A model generated the notes under the pieces. It saw nothing but the letters and a program-made list of their open reading frames with translations, was not told where the DNA came from and made no database searches. Position numbers and translations under genes: made by a program. Of a stretch of 64,000 bases of DNA, positions 43,730-55,435 are shown in pieces. The first letter of the stretch is position 1. Each line of letters starts with the position of its first letter. Origin of the DNA: Nicotiana tabacum (lineage: Eukaryota; Streptophyta; Magnoliopsida; Solanales; Solanaceae); NCBI RefSeq assembly GCF_000715075.1, contig NC_134101.1, forward strand, positions 194,452,103 to 194,516,102, read 5' to 3'.

Positions 43730-45776
43730 TTACCAATGAAGGTCATGACCAAGATTTTGTTGGAACTACACATGTGGTGAGAAGATTTGGGTGGGCAAGG
43801 ACGAGACATGGTCAACCATTATTTGGGAGCGCTCACCGGATTACTAAAGATCAGGCATAGTGGCGATATAATAAAAGCACTGGTGATATTTTAGGATCCA
43901 GCTCACAGCGTTCTGCATTTCTCGAACTTCGAACTCACACCTACTTTGGAGGAGATAGCGGGTTATGTTGGGAGCACCAAGGGTCTAAGACATAAATATT
44001 TGGTCGCTCCAAGGGCCGTCACCCCACACAAGTTTCTAGATTTGCTAAAAATAAGCAGGCAGGTCTAGTATGCAGATTTAGAGGGTGGGGTTTCCACTCT
44101 ATACTTAATATACTCATTCTTGCCTTGGCTGCTATAAAAAGGTGGCCCTATTTCAATTTGATGTGAAGAATAGAATGCCTTTCGACAACATAAGGGAAGG
44201 GGGCAATAGCGGTACAGACATATAGGGGGATTTGAAAACCCGGAAAGCATAATCTGTAGTAAAGGAAACCGACCAAAATGGCAAGAGCATAGATGTTTCG
44301 CTTTCATGGTGGCATTCTTGGGTCTTCTAATGTTTCCCAGGAAGGATGGGAATATTAATCTACGGGTTGCCAGAGTCGTCAATAGTTTGATTGTCAATGC
44401 CAAGAGAAACCTTGCACCTATGATAGTGTCTAAAATATTCCGAGCTCTCACAGCTTGCAAAGCCGGAGTAGATTTTTTTGAAGGATGCAATTTGTTGCTA
44501 CAAATATGGATGATTGAGCATCTGTGTCACCGTTCTCAGTACATGAATTACGGATCTACAAATAAAAGCTGCATAGAGGAATTCTGTACAAGGGTCAGTG
44601 GGTTCGAGATTCCAGAAGGGGTCGGGGATTGGGCATCCCGTCTTCGTTCCGTAACTGCGGACCAAATAGAATGGACGTTGGGTTGGCTTACTGTTAATGA
44701 GAATATACACATGCCTGCCAGCGGTCCTCACTTCCTCCTAATGGGTCTCAAAAGTATCTAACCTTATGCCCCACACCGAGTTTTGAGATATCTTGGAAGA
44801 TGTCAAATAATCCCCAAGGACGAAGACCTTAGCATTCATGCAGTTAAGATCCGCTCTGATGGCCAATTTCATGAAGCAGTGGTTTTCCAGATTTGGAGTG
44901 AGTGCCAATACTTGACGGCAAACACCCGAGTACGTGATTTATCCAAGAGTTAAGTCTCGCCTGGTTACCTTGCTTGGTATAGAAGGAGTGTTGAGTTTGG
45001 AAGACCAGCTAAAAGACCCCACCTCCAAGAATTTGTTGAAGCATCACAGGAACAATAGGATTGGTTGACCAAAGAAAATGAATACAGGGCCACCATAAGC
45101 AAGTTGGAAAACCAAGTCAGTGATCTTAAATTAGAAAATAGGTTGCAAGCCGCTGCGGATGAGGGTGAAAATAAAAGGTTAGCCCAAGAAAATGACGCCC
45201 TCCGAGCCCAAATCCAGAAGATGAAAATAGCAGTTGAGAACCCTGCTAGACGTGGAAAAGATGATAAACTTATAAATAGCCTTAGGCGGAAAGTATGTGA
45301 CTATGGGGTTGATTTCTAAAAGACTGAGGGGGAACTAGCAAAAGCCCCGGCGAATTTGGTTAAGAATGCGGAGGAACGGGCAAGTTTCGTTCAACAGTTG
45401 AAGGAAAAATACGACAAAGGAATCATAGTTGGAGAAAAAGATCAATACCATTGAGAGTGAAATGACCAAGAAAGCAAAGAACTTCAAAGCAGAAAAAGAA
45501 CACTGCTATGCCTTGATGTCGCAACTAGAAGAGGACTTGCAACAGTTGCAAGAGCAAAATCATGCGGCCACACAAGTTTTGGAGGCCAAATCTCAACAAA
45601 TTGGACGTCTGCTACAAGAGAAGGACGTCATCAAGGAGGATGAAGTGCAACGAATGCGAGGACATGACCACGTCCATGTTCATCGCTGTAGTTATGATTT
45701 TGTCCGTCAAATAATGGACGACCTATATCGCCTCCAAGAAGATATGTCATGTAGGCCCGCCGGCAAGACCGATTGA
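43730..45776 (+). pseudogene. ORF1 of element A (DUF7745-like domain plus coiled coil)
   Basis: Broken frames give, in order: TPTLEEIAGYVGSTKGLRH and FLDLLKISRQ (about 43940-44060), FMVAFLGLLMFPRKDGN (44306), IFRALTACKAGVDFFEGCNL and LLQIWMIEHLCH, ending at LLMGLKSI with a stop (44761). A heptad-rich region (45065-45319 and 45429-45776) follows, with ENEYRATISKLENQVSD and KKAKNFKAEKEHCYALMSQ, ending in DFVRQIMDDLYRLQEDM. The globular part resembles the plant DUF7745 family (from memory), found upstream of gag in Ogre-type elements; function unknown. Element B carries the matching ORF at 62330-64000. Confidence 0.7.
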
Positions 45777-46526
45777 TGTCCCGCGGGCCCCTAGAACAGT
45801 AGTTGATGCACTTATGTATTTCTGATTTTATTTTTCGAGTCTGTATTTTCAGTTTCTTTTGGAGTCTGTTAGTCCACTTTTGAGTATGTATTGCAGTTTT
45901 TTTAGAGTCTGTTAGTTTTTTATGTTTATGTTTGTAGGACGGAGTCATTGTAATAGAGGAAAAATCAGAATATTTTATTTTTTGAAAACCCAAAAATGTG
46001 TCTTTCTTTTATTTCGCATTTGTCTCCTAAACTACGTAATGATCTGATTCATGCGACGTCATGATATGTAGGGAATCCCCATAGGATTCGATCATAACCA
46101 TAAAATGAAAAAGAAAAAAAAAGAGAGAGAAAATAGAAAGAGAAGGAAAATTGAGTGAAAAGAAAGAATGGCAAAATGAGAGAACAAAAACACGTGAAAA
46201 AATAAAAGGGGAGCGACAAGAACCAAGTGGGAAAGGTCAGTAGTGACTAAAGAAGGGCAGGAGTGAAAAGAAAAGAAAAGAGAGAAGAGAAAGTGCAAAG
46301 TGAAAAGAGTTAGTTAAAAGCCGGGATGAAAGATGCAACCGTTCAAATACATAGTAGAAACTTTTAATTGTTAAGGTGCATTGCATTCCAAACGTGCAGT
46401 TTCCTTTCTGTTAAAATCTTGAAAACTAACAAGTTTGCTGTTGTCATTGAGCACAGAAAGGTGGCTAGTTTGTTCGGCATTCTGGCAACCCACCCATACA
46501 ATACCAGGTCTTAACACAAGGTAATC
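45777..46526 (+). other. ORF1-gag spacer of element A
   Basis: Non-coding; holds hairpin copy 2 (46029-46078) and then a purine run (about 46105-46310, mostly A and G). Element B has the same arrangement at 61720-62330 on its own sense strand. Confidence 0.65.
46029..46078 (+). repeat. Spacer hairpin motif, copy 2 (element A, ORF1-gag spacer)
   Basis: CTACG (46032-46036) pairs with TGTAG (46067-46071, one G-U); the inner stem is TCATG/CATGA around CGACGT. Confidence 0.6.
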
Positions 46527-46934
46527 ATGGTTGGCAAAGAATTGGACACGAGTGTTATTGACCTCCCGAGAGAGGAGGAGGAATCTGAACCCAGTTTGAA
46601 AGAGGAGTTACACAAGCTGAAACACCAAATGGCCGAAATCTACCAGGCATGGATGAAAGGGCATCCTCCACCATCATACCCCGCCAACCCTACTTTCGTC
46701 CCACCACTGGCTCAATCTCAAAAGCCTCATATTGTTGATTTATCCCCGCAACACGCACCAAGCTTCACCCCTTACCACCACTATCATGGCACCACTTCCC
46801 AAACCATCCAAGCTCCACCAGCCAAAACAACCACATACCCCCCTCTGCCAACTACCTGTATCTTCGTAGCACCTCCACCAGCTACACTCCATCGATCTTC
46901 TAGTGAGCCAGTCTTCCAAGCCCAAGATAACCTG
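46527..46934 (+). pseudogene. Gag N-terminus of element A, truncated by element B
   Basis: Begins MVGKELDTSVIDLPREEEES, with LHKLKHQMAEIYQAWMKG, then a Pro-rich stretch ending SSSEPVFQAQDN. The same order occurs in element B (LYKLKQQMAEMYQA; SSIEPLFQTHDN). After Asn the frame runs into the inverted LTR of element B and adds 14 meaningless residues before a stop at 46976. Confidence 0.8.
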
Positions 46935-49900
46935 TGTCACACCTTCTTTTTACCTACACCTCGTAAAAGGGTATAAGGGGAGATTTTTTTCAACTTAAAG
47001 TGACAATCAAAATGGAATTATTTATTTATTAAATTCAAAGTCACCACTTGGGATAATTTATGGTGTCCCAGGTCACCGGTTTAAAATTCCGAATCGAGGA
47101 AGTTTGACTCTATTTACGGTCTGCGAACACAGAAATTCGGGTAAGGAATTCTGTTAACTCGGGAGAAGGTGTTAGGCACTCCCGAGTTCCGTGGTTATAG
47201 CATGGTCGCTTTGATGATACTTGTCTTATTAAAATTGTTTAATTATTCATTTTAGATCCTATGTGCATTTACCTCTTTTAATTAAGAAAACATCTTGAAA
47301 CAAGTCACGCGTACATGTACCCATTTGTTTGGCGTGTCAAAAATCGTGTCACGTGAACGTGTCCACAATTAATAACACTTTATTATTATTAAGAAAATTT
47401 AGTCGAAGTTGCGCAAACGCATACTCTGAATTAGTCTTTTTAAAATCGTAATTATGTTACGCGAACGTATACACAACCACAATGGTATATTAAACAGGCC
47501 TAAAGCAAACTACAAACATTTGTTGTTTACATCTAATCACAAGAATTAATATAGGGCCATGCATTTTAAGGTTTTATCCGGCACGATGCACCTCAATTCC
47601 AATTTTAAAAGGGAAATTCCGACTAAATTTTGGAGGGCCATAAGCTATTTGTGTTATCTAGTATGGCTCATCTCCAATTAATTACGACAACTAATTGAAT
47701 TAATGTGATTTGGACCGCCCCTGCTTGTGAACATTAATATCAATAATTAAACAACAAAAGCTTAACAAGTACCAAGCCCAAAAGTCAGCTGGGCCGAACA
47801 ACCTGATTGGCAGATGACTAGTTGGTACATAGAACCCAGAAATGCAGCACACCCAAATGATCATTATTTTCTAAAAGAAAAAGACTAAACACTGAACAAG
47901 GATAAGAATTCACGTCCCAATTTCAAATAGGATAAATTCTAAACATACTACATGAAGTTCGAATCCCAATTATGACCTTGCCAACGACAATTAAAGCCTT
48001 ACATAGCTTAGAGAGATTTGTAACTTGTCAAACCATAAATTCACTGTTTGAATCATAGTTCTTCAAGAACACAAATGCATCCCTTAAATTCCAAAACAAG
48101 TGATGAAAGACTAAGATATAAAAACTCAGGTTAGAAATAGACCTTGACTATCTCAGAACTTTGATTGAAGAGGGCAGACTAAGATATAAAAACTCAGGTT
48201 CTAAAACAAAAACTAAGCTAAGCCTGAAAACAAACTTAAAGTGGATCTTAAAGAAAACCAAGAAACATGTCCAAATTCCTGATGTAAGCGAGCAACTATG
48301 CATACGAATCAAGTTTAGACACTATAGTATTGTCCCTCAGCCCGACTTGCATAGGAGATCCATATTACAACAGACTTGATAACTTGTCTAATATACATTT
48401 AAAAAATCCAGAACAACATGAATCACGCCATATTTATACAGCTTTGAATCCAGAACCAACATATGATGTACTGAATATCAGTTTTCTAGTTACATATTTA
48501 AAAAAACTAAGAGACAAAAATCGAAGATAAAACCAAAAGAGCTAACTATGACCACAGATGCTATGGCTATGAATCACAACCCTTGATTTCCATTTTTAAT
48601 TCCCAAGTCCAACCTTTACATTAAGTAAAGTGTAGAAACATGTACCTAAAGATAGAAAGAAACAGAAGGTGAAGGATCAACAGTAATTTAGTATAAGGTA
48701 GCAACAAAAATAACTAGTGAAACCAGTTTCCAACCCAGAAATGTTGTGCAGTACTCCAGGAGAAAATAATTTCAATTCAACAAGAGTCTACCAGACTTTG
48801 AACCAAACTTTTAAACTAAACTCAAACCATTTCCAACCCCAGGTGAATCAGAATTTTGTTTCAAAAAATCGAAGACTTTAACATTCACAGATGAAATGCA
48901 ATGGAATAGTGATTATATTGGAATTTTTTGCCGTTTTTGTTTTCTGAATTTTTAACTCCTCAATCATTGCCTTTAAAGGCAAGGAAACATGCCTTTATAG
49001 GCAAGGAAGTAGGGAAGCCTAGAGGAGTTCAGCTTTGCCATTAGGCCCTTTTCCAATTTTTGTTTTTGCCTAGATAGCCTTAGTTAAACATCTGAAAATC
49101 AACTTAAATCCCCCACCAGCTTCCTAGAAGCTTCTCAAGTAGTTACTAAAAGATTCCCTATGCCAATTACCCAGACTACCCCCACCTAGACTTCCCAAGT
49201 TGCCCATGAACCCCTGTTAATATACTAGACATACCGAATGGGACATGGGTCAATTTGACCCAACTGTTCAGCCCCAAATGAGCCGGAATAGACCCAAAAC
49301 CCAACCCTCAGGATCAAAAATCTATTCGACCCAAGTAGAAATTATCTAATTAACAAGTTGTAAACACCAAATAACACATGACAATTAAAACTTTAGCCTA
49401 AATAATTTACTAACTAAACTTAACCAAACTAACAATTTTAAAACTAATATGATCACAGCCTAACTATACTAATTCAGAACAAGACTCCAATTACTCATGC
49501 ATGAATAAATAAACTCCAGAACAAATGAAGAATGATTCAAGAAGAGGAAAAGAAACAGAAAATCGAAAAACAAACGAAGAACATATTAAACTAAAAGAAG
49601 AAAAGAAGAATACCTAAGAAAAGCTCAGAAAATGAAAGAGGGGGCCTGGGTCTTCAAATCCTCAGATTTTCCGGCCAAATCTGATGTTAATCGTGCGCTC
49701 TTACGAAGAACACACGAATAAAATCGGATTCGACATGGAATTTCGCCAAAACTTGACTTGGGATTTCTGGGGTTCGTTTCTGATCTAAGATTCGAGGAAC
49801 AAGGGCAATATTCAAGGGTAATGGAGTATGGATTTGGAAAGAGGGGAGTGAGCATGCTATATGGTGTGATTTTGATGGCGTTTGGAGATGGCGCCGCCAT

Positions 49901-50638
49901 CGGAGGACGGTGGGAAATGGTGGCGGCTATTAGGGTTTAGGTTTGGTCTCCGGTGTGAAAGAGATGACTGAGCTAGGGGGGGGGAAGGATTCAGACCTAT
50001 AAATATTAACGGGAACCCAGTTCCCGTCCGTTGGATTAAGAACAATCAACGGCTCAGATCAAAGCTTAACGAAACGACGTCGTTTTGATTTAAGGGGGAT
50101 CCTGGACCGGGTCCGGGTGGTTTTTGGCCGGGTAAGGGTGATGGGTAACGTTTTGGGCTTCGAATTAATGGCCCAGATCTGATTCTTTTCTTATTTTATT
50201 CCCTTTTTCCTTTTCAATTCAATTTTCCAAAATTCTTTTAAATTAAAATTTAAAAATAAAACCTAAATTAATCCCTAATCAAATAATCCTTATCAAATTA
50301 AATTAACTAACCCTAAATAATTATCACAACTATTTAATTCACAAATTAAAGCAAGCGACGAAATTCAAATGCGCAAAAATAAACTATTTTTGTGATTTTC
50401 CTTTTTATAAAGCAACTTAATTAATTAATTAATCCTAAAATGTCAACCTAAATCGTAAATGCCAATTTACATATTTTTGTATTTTTCATTAGTTAAATAA
50501 AATAGACATGCACAGACAAATGCAAACATTTAACATAAAATGCCACGAAAATCCATAAAATTGCAAATAATGAAAAGAAATTATTTTGTTTTGAAATTAT
50601 GGGAGCAGTTCATATAGGGCAAAAATCACGTGCTCACA
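46935..50638 (-). repeat. 3' LTR of Ogre-like element B (3704 bp)
   Basis: On the minus strand it starts TGTGAGCACGTGATTTTTG (50638) and ends AAGGTGTGACA (46935), matching the termini of the LTR of element A. The body is AT-rich and non-coding. The five bases outside it (46930-46934, ACCTG) are the candidate target duplication; the partner copy lies outside the window. Confidence 0.85.
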
Positions 50639-50656
50639 GCTGCCCCTCTTTGCCCG
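50639..50656 (-). other. Polypurine tract of element B
   Basis: The minus strand reads GGGCAAAGAGGGGCAGC just before the LTR start. Confidence 0.7.
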
Positions 50657-50769
50657 GAAACATGCAGAGTTTTCGGGTAAAGATAAAGTGAGCGGATACG
50701 AGCGATTTTTGCCCATTTGAATACTCCGTAGGAAGCATTTTTGAAAGAGTTGACCGCACCTTGCTTCCG

Positions 50770-50818
50770 AGGTTGCCTACATATCCTTGTCTAGAAAGGA
50801 ATCAGGTCAGTGTAGTTC
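50770..50818 (-). repeat. Spacer hairpin motif, copy 5 (before the 3' LTR of B)
   Basis: On the minus strand CTACA pairs with TGTAG, an A-U replacement of the usual G-C pair; the inner stem is TCCTT/AAGGA around a 7-nt loop. Confidence 0.6.
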
Positions 50819-51094
50819 AGGAATGTCTGGTAGCTGAGACTACCATGAAGCTGTGATTTCACTGTTGCTGCTGTTGCTACTGCTTATTGAACCCCCTTAT
50901 TACACTATAATAAAATTAAAAAAAAGCTAGCCTAGACTATGATCTATACATTACAAAATCCTATCTATATCTTCAAACTTGCTCTTGTGGTTTCTGTTGC
51001 CTTGTTGACTTGTATTCTCCCGGTAGAATCCCCTTGTTGCCGCCTTGAATTGTAATCTGAGATGTTTCCCTTTCTCTAGGTGGACACTCGCTTG

Positions 51095-52380
51095 CTAAAA
51101 CTTGAATGTATTCCCTTGTTCTCCAATGGGCTCCTGATTGCTGAACTTGAAATGTATTTCCTCGTTTTCCAGGTGGGCGCCTGATTGCTGAACTTGAAAT
51201 GTATTCCTTTGTTCTCCAGGTGGGCGCCTGATTACCAAAACTTGAAATGTATTCCCTTGTTCTCTAGGTGGGTGCCTGATTACTGAGCTTGAAATATTCC
51301 CTTATTTTCCATGTGGGTGCCTGATTGCTGAACTTGAAATGTATTCCCTTGTTCTCCAGGTGGGCGCATGATTACCAAAACTTGAAATGTATTCCCTTGT
51401 TCTCCAGGTGGGCTCCTGATTACCAAAACTTGAAATGTATTCCCTTATTCTCCAAGTGGGCGCCTGATTACTGAGCTTGAAACATATTCCCTTGTTCTCC
51501 AGGTGGGCGCCTGGTTGCTGAACTTGAAATGTATTCCCTTGTTCTCCAGGTGGGCGCCTGATTACCAAAACTTGAAATGTATTCCCTCGTTTTCCAGGTG
51601 GGCGACTGACTGCTGAAATTGAAAAATGTATTCCCTTGTTCTCCAGGTGGGCGCCTGATTACCAAAACTTAAAATGTATTCCCTTGTTCTCTATGTGGGC
51701 TCCTGATTACTGAGCTTGAAACGTATTCCCTTGTTTTCTAGGTGGGCACCTGATCGCTGAATTTGAAACGTATTCCCTTGTTCTCCAAGTGGGCTCCTGA
51801 TTAACAAAACTTGAAATGTATTCCCTTATTCTCCAGGTGGGCGCCTGATTACTGAGCTTGAAACGTATTCCCTTGTTCTCCAGGTGGCCGCCTGGTTGCT
51901 GAACTTGAAATGTATTCCCTCGTTCTCCAGGTGGGAGCCTGATTACCAAAACTTGAAATGTATTCCCTCATTTTCCAGGTGGGCGCCTGATTGTTAAAAT
52001 TGAAAAATGTATTCCCTTGTTCTCCATGTGGGCACCTGATTACTGAGCTTAAGACGTATTCCCTTGTTTTCTAGGTGGGCGCCTGACTGCTGAATTTGAA
52101 ACGTTTTCTCTTGTTCTCCAGGTGGACCCCTAATTGCTGAACTTGAAATATATTCCCTTGTTATCCAAGTGGGCGCCTGATTACTGAGCTTGAAACGTAT
52201 TCCCTTGTTTTCCAGGCGGGCACCTGATTGCTGAACTTGAAATGTATTCCCTTGTTCTCCAGGTGGGCGCCTGATTACTGAGCTTGAAACGTATTCCCTT
52301 GTTTTCCAGGTGGGCGTCTGATTACTAAACTTTAATAATGTATTCCCTTGTTCTCCAGGTGGGTGCCTGATTACCAAAAA
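51095..52380 (-). repeat. 48-bp tandem repeat array, about 27 units
   Basis: Units read on the plus strand as ACTTGAAATGTATTCCCTTG, then TTCTCCAGGTGGGCGCCTGA, then TTACC/TTGCT. Average spacing of the TATTCCC anchor is about 47 bp from 51108 to 52340. Because 48 is a multiple of three, the minus strand shows repeating frames with the unit PTWRTREYISSFGNQ; these are a by-product, not genes. Two unit types (ending ATTACCAAAA and ATTACTGAGC) alternate irregularly, suggesting higher-order duplication. Confidence 0.85.
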
Positions 52381-52479
52381 TAGACAAAACAAAGAAAACT
52401 TCTGCCCTAGTTTGGTGCTGGGCGCATCTGTGAGTGTTAAATTGAATCATGTTACCAAATATTATAAAGAATTTGAAAG

Positions 52480-53060
52480 CTAGGTCCCATTATCCAGGCT
52501 AAACGACAATCTTTTAAAGGTATGACTTCCGCTAAACCTTGTTATCTAAGCGGGTCTTAAACTACTCCCCATTATCCAAGAGGGTTCTGACAATTCTTAA
52601 TTAAACGACAATTTTAAATCTAATTATATTTACTGAAGGTATATCTTATGCTGAATCTTGTTATCCAAACCATTTTTAAACTACATCCCATTATCCAGGA
52701 GGGTCATGACAATCAAAAATCAAGACTTATCTTAAGAGTGACAATTTTACGGCTAAAGTATATTACCCTACAACAGAACTTTATGCTAAACCTTGTTATC
52801 TAATGGAAATCTTAAAGCTAGGTCCCATTATTTAGGAGGGCCCTGAAAACTCGTACTTGAATCCTATCTCAAACATGCAAACTTTGAAACCATCTTACAT
52901 TCCTTTGGGGTACATTTATGCTAGATTTTAATAGTCATGATTGTTTTGAATTTTAAACTAGGTCCCGTTTTCCAGGAGGATCCTGAAACTTCAAATGAAA
53001 TCCCATTATCCAGGCGGGTCCTGTAAACTTCAAATGAAATCCCATTATCTAGGAGGGTCC
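52480..53060 (-). repeat. Degenerate repeat around CCCATTATCCAGGAGGG
   Basis: Plus-strand copies start near 52487, 52571, 52689, 52825, 52965, 52999 and 53041, spaced 30-140 bp, several with CTAAACCTTGTTATCTAA between them. Older and more diverged than the 48-bp array. Confidence 0.6.
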
Positions 53061-54207
53061 TGAGAGTTTACGGTCAAACCTGTTTGGTGCTTCCCCTGTT
53101 TCAATCAACGAAAAATCTTGTCAGTTTAAAATGTGGTAGTTAGTTTGTGGCATTCTTGCTGAAAGTCTCCCCGCTGCCATGCTTTGTTTTGACTGGCCTC
53201 CCCGAACTGGCTTTGAACCTCTTGACTTTATGACTATCTTTCAAACCCCATGACCTTGGATGACCCGAGTATTCTATACCCAAACCATTGTGTTACATCT
53301 CTGACCCATCTGTTTGAACCTCTGCATTTCCCACGAAATTACCAAACCGTTTCGCCGATGGAACTTCCACTGACCTTCTATACCCCATTTCACATCATAC
53401 TACCTCTAGCAATGCCTTGGCCGCCCTGCACCTTGTGCCACTTTGGAAGTTGGTAGTAAGCTTTGAAATTCCTTTTTATTTGCTTAAACAAAACTGACAT
53501 TGCGAACATCTTAGACAAATAAACCCAAAAGAAATGAAATGCAATGACTTTCAGAGTTAAAGATGAGAAGAATCCAAAACTGGAAGATAATCTGAAGGGG
53601 AAAAAGAAAAAGGGACTTATCTGAGTGGAACTGCTAGCACCAATGATCATAACATGCTTTTCAGATTAATCGGCCCAATCTGTCCAACCAATCAACTTTC
53701 AGTTGCCATACTTGTTGCCCTGGAATTTCCATAACCTGATTTCTTCACCAAAACCTTGACCTTGTTTGTCCTGCGGTGCCCTGAAGGGTTTTCACCAACA
53801 AGCCTCTCTCATTTGTTTATCTCTCAACTCACTTTCTCCTCAAGGTGCCCGTGAGGGTTTTCACCAATAAGACTCTCTCATTTTCAATATTTTCTGCTTG
53901 GACCAGAGTGTTGCCCTTGATATGAATCACCTCCACTTGCTTGAATTGGAATCTCTCGAAGACTGATCAGAAGGTCTTTTTTTGGACCGACTTGGCATGT
54001 CTTGAAGACTGATCTGAAGGTCTTTCTTTGGACTGTAACGTGGGCTTTTGGATAAGATTAGAAAGAAATGGTATCAAAGGCTCAAAACAATTCAACTGGG
54101 TTCAAAATTACAACTTTTGAAATCAGATTTCCTGCAACAACCACAACTTCTGCCCCAGTTTCTTGCTTGGGGATTTTGGATTTTTATTTCGATGAGACCG
54201 AACCGTG

Positions 54208-54252
54208 AGGCTGCCTACGTAACCTTAAAAGGAATCAGGTCGAACGTAGTTC
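54208..54252 (-). repeat. Spacer hairpin motif, copy 4 (after integrase of B)
   Basis: On the minus strand CTACG (54249-54245) pairs with CGTAG (54219-54215); the inner stem is CCTT/AAGG with a 2-nt loop. Confidence 0.6.
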
Positions 54253-54269
54253 ATGTCATAGAAATTACT

Positions 54270-54475
54270 TTGTTGTTGTGATTTTCTCTTTTATCTTTCT
54301 TTTCTTTCTCTTTTTGCTTTCTTTTTCTCTTTTTGTTGCTTTTCTTCTCTTTTTTTCTCTTTTCATTCTTTTCTTTCTCTTTTCATTCCTTTCTTTCTCT
54401 TTTTCATTCCTTTCTTTCTCTTTTTCTCTTTTCTTTCTCTTTTTTTTCTTCTTCCTTTACTTATCTTTTGCGCTT
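54270..54475 (-). repeat. Long purine run on the sense strand of element B
   Basis: The plus strand is almost pure T and C (TTTCTTTCTCTTTTTG repeats) for about 200 bp. It directly precedes hairpin copy 4 on the sense strand. It gives a spurious Phe/Leu-rich ORF on the plus strand. Confidence 0.7.
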
Positions 54476-54641
54476 GCGTTTTTGAACTTTGCTACTGATT
54501 CCAAAAGGAAGGTATGAAGGAAATAAATAAGGCTCAAAGGGGCAACAAAGGATAAAGTGTTTATATAGCAGAACAAAATGCCTCCTTATTCCAATCTTCA
54601 AAACATGCCAAGTATGAACAAATATAATTTAAACAAAGAAA

Positions 54642-55435
54642 TCATACATAATATCTTTTGACTGCATCGGCATTGATGGCCATTTCTACATATTTTTCTT
54701 CTATATCTGTTAAATACAAAGCACCATTGGATAACACTCTCGTTACGATGAACGGCCCCAGCCAGTTAGGGGCGAACTTGCCTTTGGCTTTGGCCTGATG
54801 AGGAAGAATGCGTTTCAATACTACCTGACCCACTTCAAACTTCCGTGGACGCACCTTCTTATTATATGCTCTTGCCATTCTCTGTTGATACAACTGGCCA
54901 TGACACATTATTGCTAATCTTTTCTTATCAATCAAACTCAATTGTTCCAAGCGGGTTTTAACCCACTCATCATCACCAATTTTGGCTTCTGCAACAATCC
55001 GAAGGGATAGAAGTTCAATTTCTGCGGGTATCACTACTTCTGTGCCATATACCAACAAGTAAGGAGTTGCCCCTACTGAAGTACGAACAGTAGTGCGATA
55101 ACCCAACAATGCAAAAGACAGCTTCTCATGCCATTTCCTGGACCTTTCCACCATTTTCCGAAGTATCTTCTTTATGTTCTTGTTGGCTGCCTCGACTGCA
55201 CCATGGGGTGATATGGGGTGGAATTGCGATGTGTAATCTTAAACTGTTGACACACCTCTTTCATCAGATGGTTATTGAGATTAGCCCCATTGTCTGTAAT
55301 GATCACCTTTGGTATCCCAAACTGGCAAATGATATTTGAGTGCACAAAATCAACCACCGCCTTCTTGGTTACAAACTTGAATGTTTTAGCCTCTACCCAC
55401 TTGGTGAAATAGTCTATGGCCACCAGAATGAACCT
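54642..55435 (-). pseudogene. Integrase core end and C-terminus of element B
   Basis: The frame at 55423-55172 has AIDYFTKWVEAK and the second catalytic Asp (ITDNGANLN). A deletion of several bases near 55205 shifts the frame just before the catalytic Glu (VEAANKNIKK in the next frame). The frame at 55154-54642 carries the C-terminal part with FALLGYRTTVRTSVGATPYL, VRPRKFEVGQVVLKRILPH and GPFIVTRVLSNGALYLTD, ending VKRYYV. Confidence 0.85.

Larger units (their letters stand above)
38329..46934 (+). mobile_element. Ogre-like Gypsy element A (5' portion)
   Basis: A 4232-bp LTR, primer site, 1.2-kb leader, ORF1 (DUF7745-type plus coiled coil) and the beginning of gag. It is cut inside gag at 46934/46935 by element B in the opposite direction; the remainder should lie beyond the right edge of the window. 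The 5-bp flank before the LTR is TTTTT. Confidence 0.85.
50657..54641 (-). other. 3' UTR of element B
   Basis: Four kilobases between integrase and the 3' LTR. In sense order: purine run (about 54470-54290), hairpin copy 4 (54252-54208), degenerate repeats around CCCATTATCCAGGAGGGTC (read on the plus strand, about 52480-53060), a 48-bp tandem array (52380-51095) and hairpin copy 5 (50818-50770). Repeat-bearing 3' UTRs are established for Ogre elements. Confidence 0.75.

Noticed and set aside
46029..46100. tRNA-like reading of the spacer hairpin motif
   Set aside because: GGATTCGATC and GGTTCGGTC after the motif recall a T-arm, but there is no acceptor stem, anticodon arm or consistent length in the five copies.
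51095..52380. CRISPR-like regular spacing
   Set aside because: Units are directly adjacent with no unique spacers, and the sequence is eukaryotic.
51302..52392. Four minus-strand ORFs with repeating PTWRTREYISSFGNQ-like units
   Set aside because: They come from a 48-bp DNA tandem repeat in a 3' UTR; each is short, in several frames and without a conserved start. I treat them as a by-product of the array.
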